6,495 nt of DNA. It comes from an uncultured Solirubrobacteraceae bacterium. Its GTDB lineage: Bacteria; Actinomycetota; Thermoleophilia; Solirubrobacterales; Solirubrobacteraceae. The position numbers were made by a program, and so were the translations under genes. The DNA lies in NCBI GenBank assembly GCA_955652345.1, contig CATPBV010000269.1, positions 1 through 6,495 on the forward strand, given 5' to 3'. The notes below the pieces were generated by a model. It was not told where the DNA came from and searched no databases. It worked only from the letters and a program-made list of their open reading frames with translations. Below, piece after piece: positions 6,063-6,495 of this stretch. Position 1 is the first letter of the stretch. Each line of letters begins with the position of its first letter.

Positions 6063-6071
6063 CTCCTTCCT
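6063..6071 (-). promoter_or_regulatory. strong Shine-Dalgarno ahead of the 22-codon ORF
   Basis: AGGAAGGAG on the minus strand, six bases before ATG 6056. It is the only strong ribosome-binding site near the membrane protein gene and so marks where translation of that transcript most likely begins. Confidence 0.65.
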
Positions 6072-6309
6072 GAAGCCACTCCGTCAAGCCTCGGCCGGAC
6101 GGTCGTGCCTTCAATAGGTCAGTACGGCAACCGACGTTGGCAGGTCAGCTTCGGCAGGCCAGCGATCCAGCGACCGCCCGACGCAGTCTCCACCCCTCGC
6201 CGGATCAAGTCAAGGTCGACACGCTTGACCCTCAATGATTACCGGCCGCGTGCCCGCACTTCCGCTTCTGCGCGAGATGCGGCACTCGTGAGCTGTCGGT
6301 GGTTGCGGC
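6072..6309. other. intergenic region upstream of the minus-strand membrane gene
   Basis: No coding frame is supported here. It should hold the promoter of the minus-strand membrane gene; TATTGA on the minus strand (6118-6113) is a possible -10 element, but no good -35 was found at the right distance. A GTCAAG/CTTGAC palindrome lies at 6209-6229. The remainder looks like degraded or non-coding GC-rich DNA. Confidence 0.5.
6209..6229. promoter_or_regulatory. inverted repeat GTCAAG-N9-CTTGAC, possible operator
   Basis: Perfect 6-bp arms (6209-6214 and 6224-6229) around a 9-base spacer containing GTCGAC. An overlapping GGTC (6214-6217) / GACC (6227-6230) pairing is also present. Size and spacing resemble a dimeric regulator site. 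It resembles HspR HAIR sites (CTTGAG-type arms) only loosely, with the half-sites in the opposite order. It lies about 155 bases upstream of the ORF starting at 6056, so it could act on that gene. Tentative. Confidence 0.25.
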
Positions 6310-6495
6310 TCAGGTGTTGACTAGAGCGGGGCGGTACGCGCGCAGGCCCCGGCCGATGCGGGTTGCGATCACCTCGATCCGCAGACGCCGATCGCGTAGC
6401 CGATGAGATTGATCGGCACATGGACCGCGGCGACGAGCAGGTGATCGTCAGGCAGCCACTCGACCAGCGACGGCGGCACCAACAACATCTGACCG
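6310..6495 (-). pseudogene. decayed N-terminal fragment of an IS1182-like transposase (runs off right edge)
   Basis: On the minus strand, reading in from the right edge, the frame gives GQ-MLLVPPSLVEWLPDDHLL. This matches the opening of IS1182-family transposases (typically ...MLLPPSLDEWLPEDHL...). The resemblance fades after about 20 residues and the frame stops with TGA at 6371-6369. About 15 bases before that stop a neighbouring frame opens with IATRIGRGLRAYRPALVN before its own stop (6312-6310). The GRG..AYRP part resembles the later GRAAYDP block of the same transposases at a plausible distance. This fits a frameshifted, truncated remnant. The catalytic DDE region is not present in the window. 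The call depends on short motif similarity seen by eye. Confidence 0.45.

Noticed and set aside
5984..6079. GTG start at 6079 giving a 270-residue membrane protein
   Set aside because: The extra 32 residues are Arg/Ser/Pro-rich without protein character, and GACGGAG ends only one base before the GTG, too close to be a good ribosome-binding site.

Overview
This is a high-GC (roughly two-thirds G+C by eye) bacterial segment. The strong C/G bias at third codon positions and a two-pass membrane protein of a type common in actinobacteria suggest a soil or environmental actinobacterium. Thermoleophilia or a relative is my guess from gene style; there is no 16S or other marker gene here to settle it.

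Left part (2-4884, plus strand): one very tight operon, entered part-way through its first visible gene. The order is (1) the C-terminal part of a GT-B glycosyltransferase; (2) an SBP56 / methanethiol-oxidase-type protein; (3) a possible 28-residue micro-protein; (4) an 87-residue protein with one predicted membrane helix and an Arg-rich tail; (5) a 123-residue SnoaL/NTF2-like protein of the 'putative lumazine-binding' type; (6) a 729-residue fusion of an alpha/beta hydrolase to a second GT-B glycosyltransferase. The first two genes are 12 bp apart, and the next four junctions are all 4-bp ATGA stop/start overlaps. That run of overlaps is the main evidence that the two small genes are real and that the set is co-translated. 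The two glycosyltransferases are close paralogues and bracket the SBP56 block.

Middle (4885-5266): no convincing gene. There is a possible minus-direction terminator (hairpin plus six T) and some short palindromes.

Right part: on the minus strand, convergent to the operon, lies a conserved-hypothetical actinobacterial membrane protein (5267-5983) with a helix near each end and an extracytoplasmic middle. A 22-codon ORF with a much better Shine-Dalgarno sits just upstream of it. Beyond that is non-coding DNA with a GTCAAG/CTTGAC palindrome. At the right edge is what looks like the decayed N-terminal piece of an IS1182-like transposase.

How the genes could work together (inference): methanethiol-oxidase-type chemistry, a small NTF2-fold pocket protein, a hydrolase with Cys at the nucleophile position and two related glycosyltransferases, all translationally coupled, look like a small pathway that makes or remodels a glycosylated small molecule, perhaps sulfur-related. 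Substrate and product cannot be read from the sequence.
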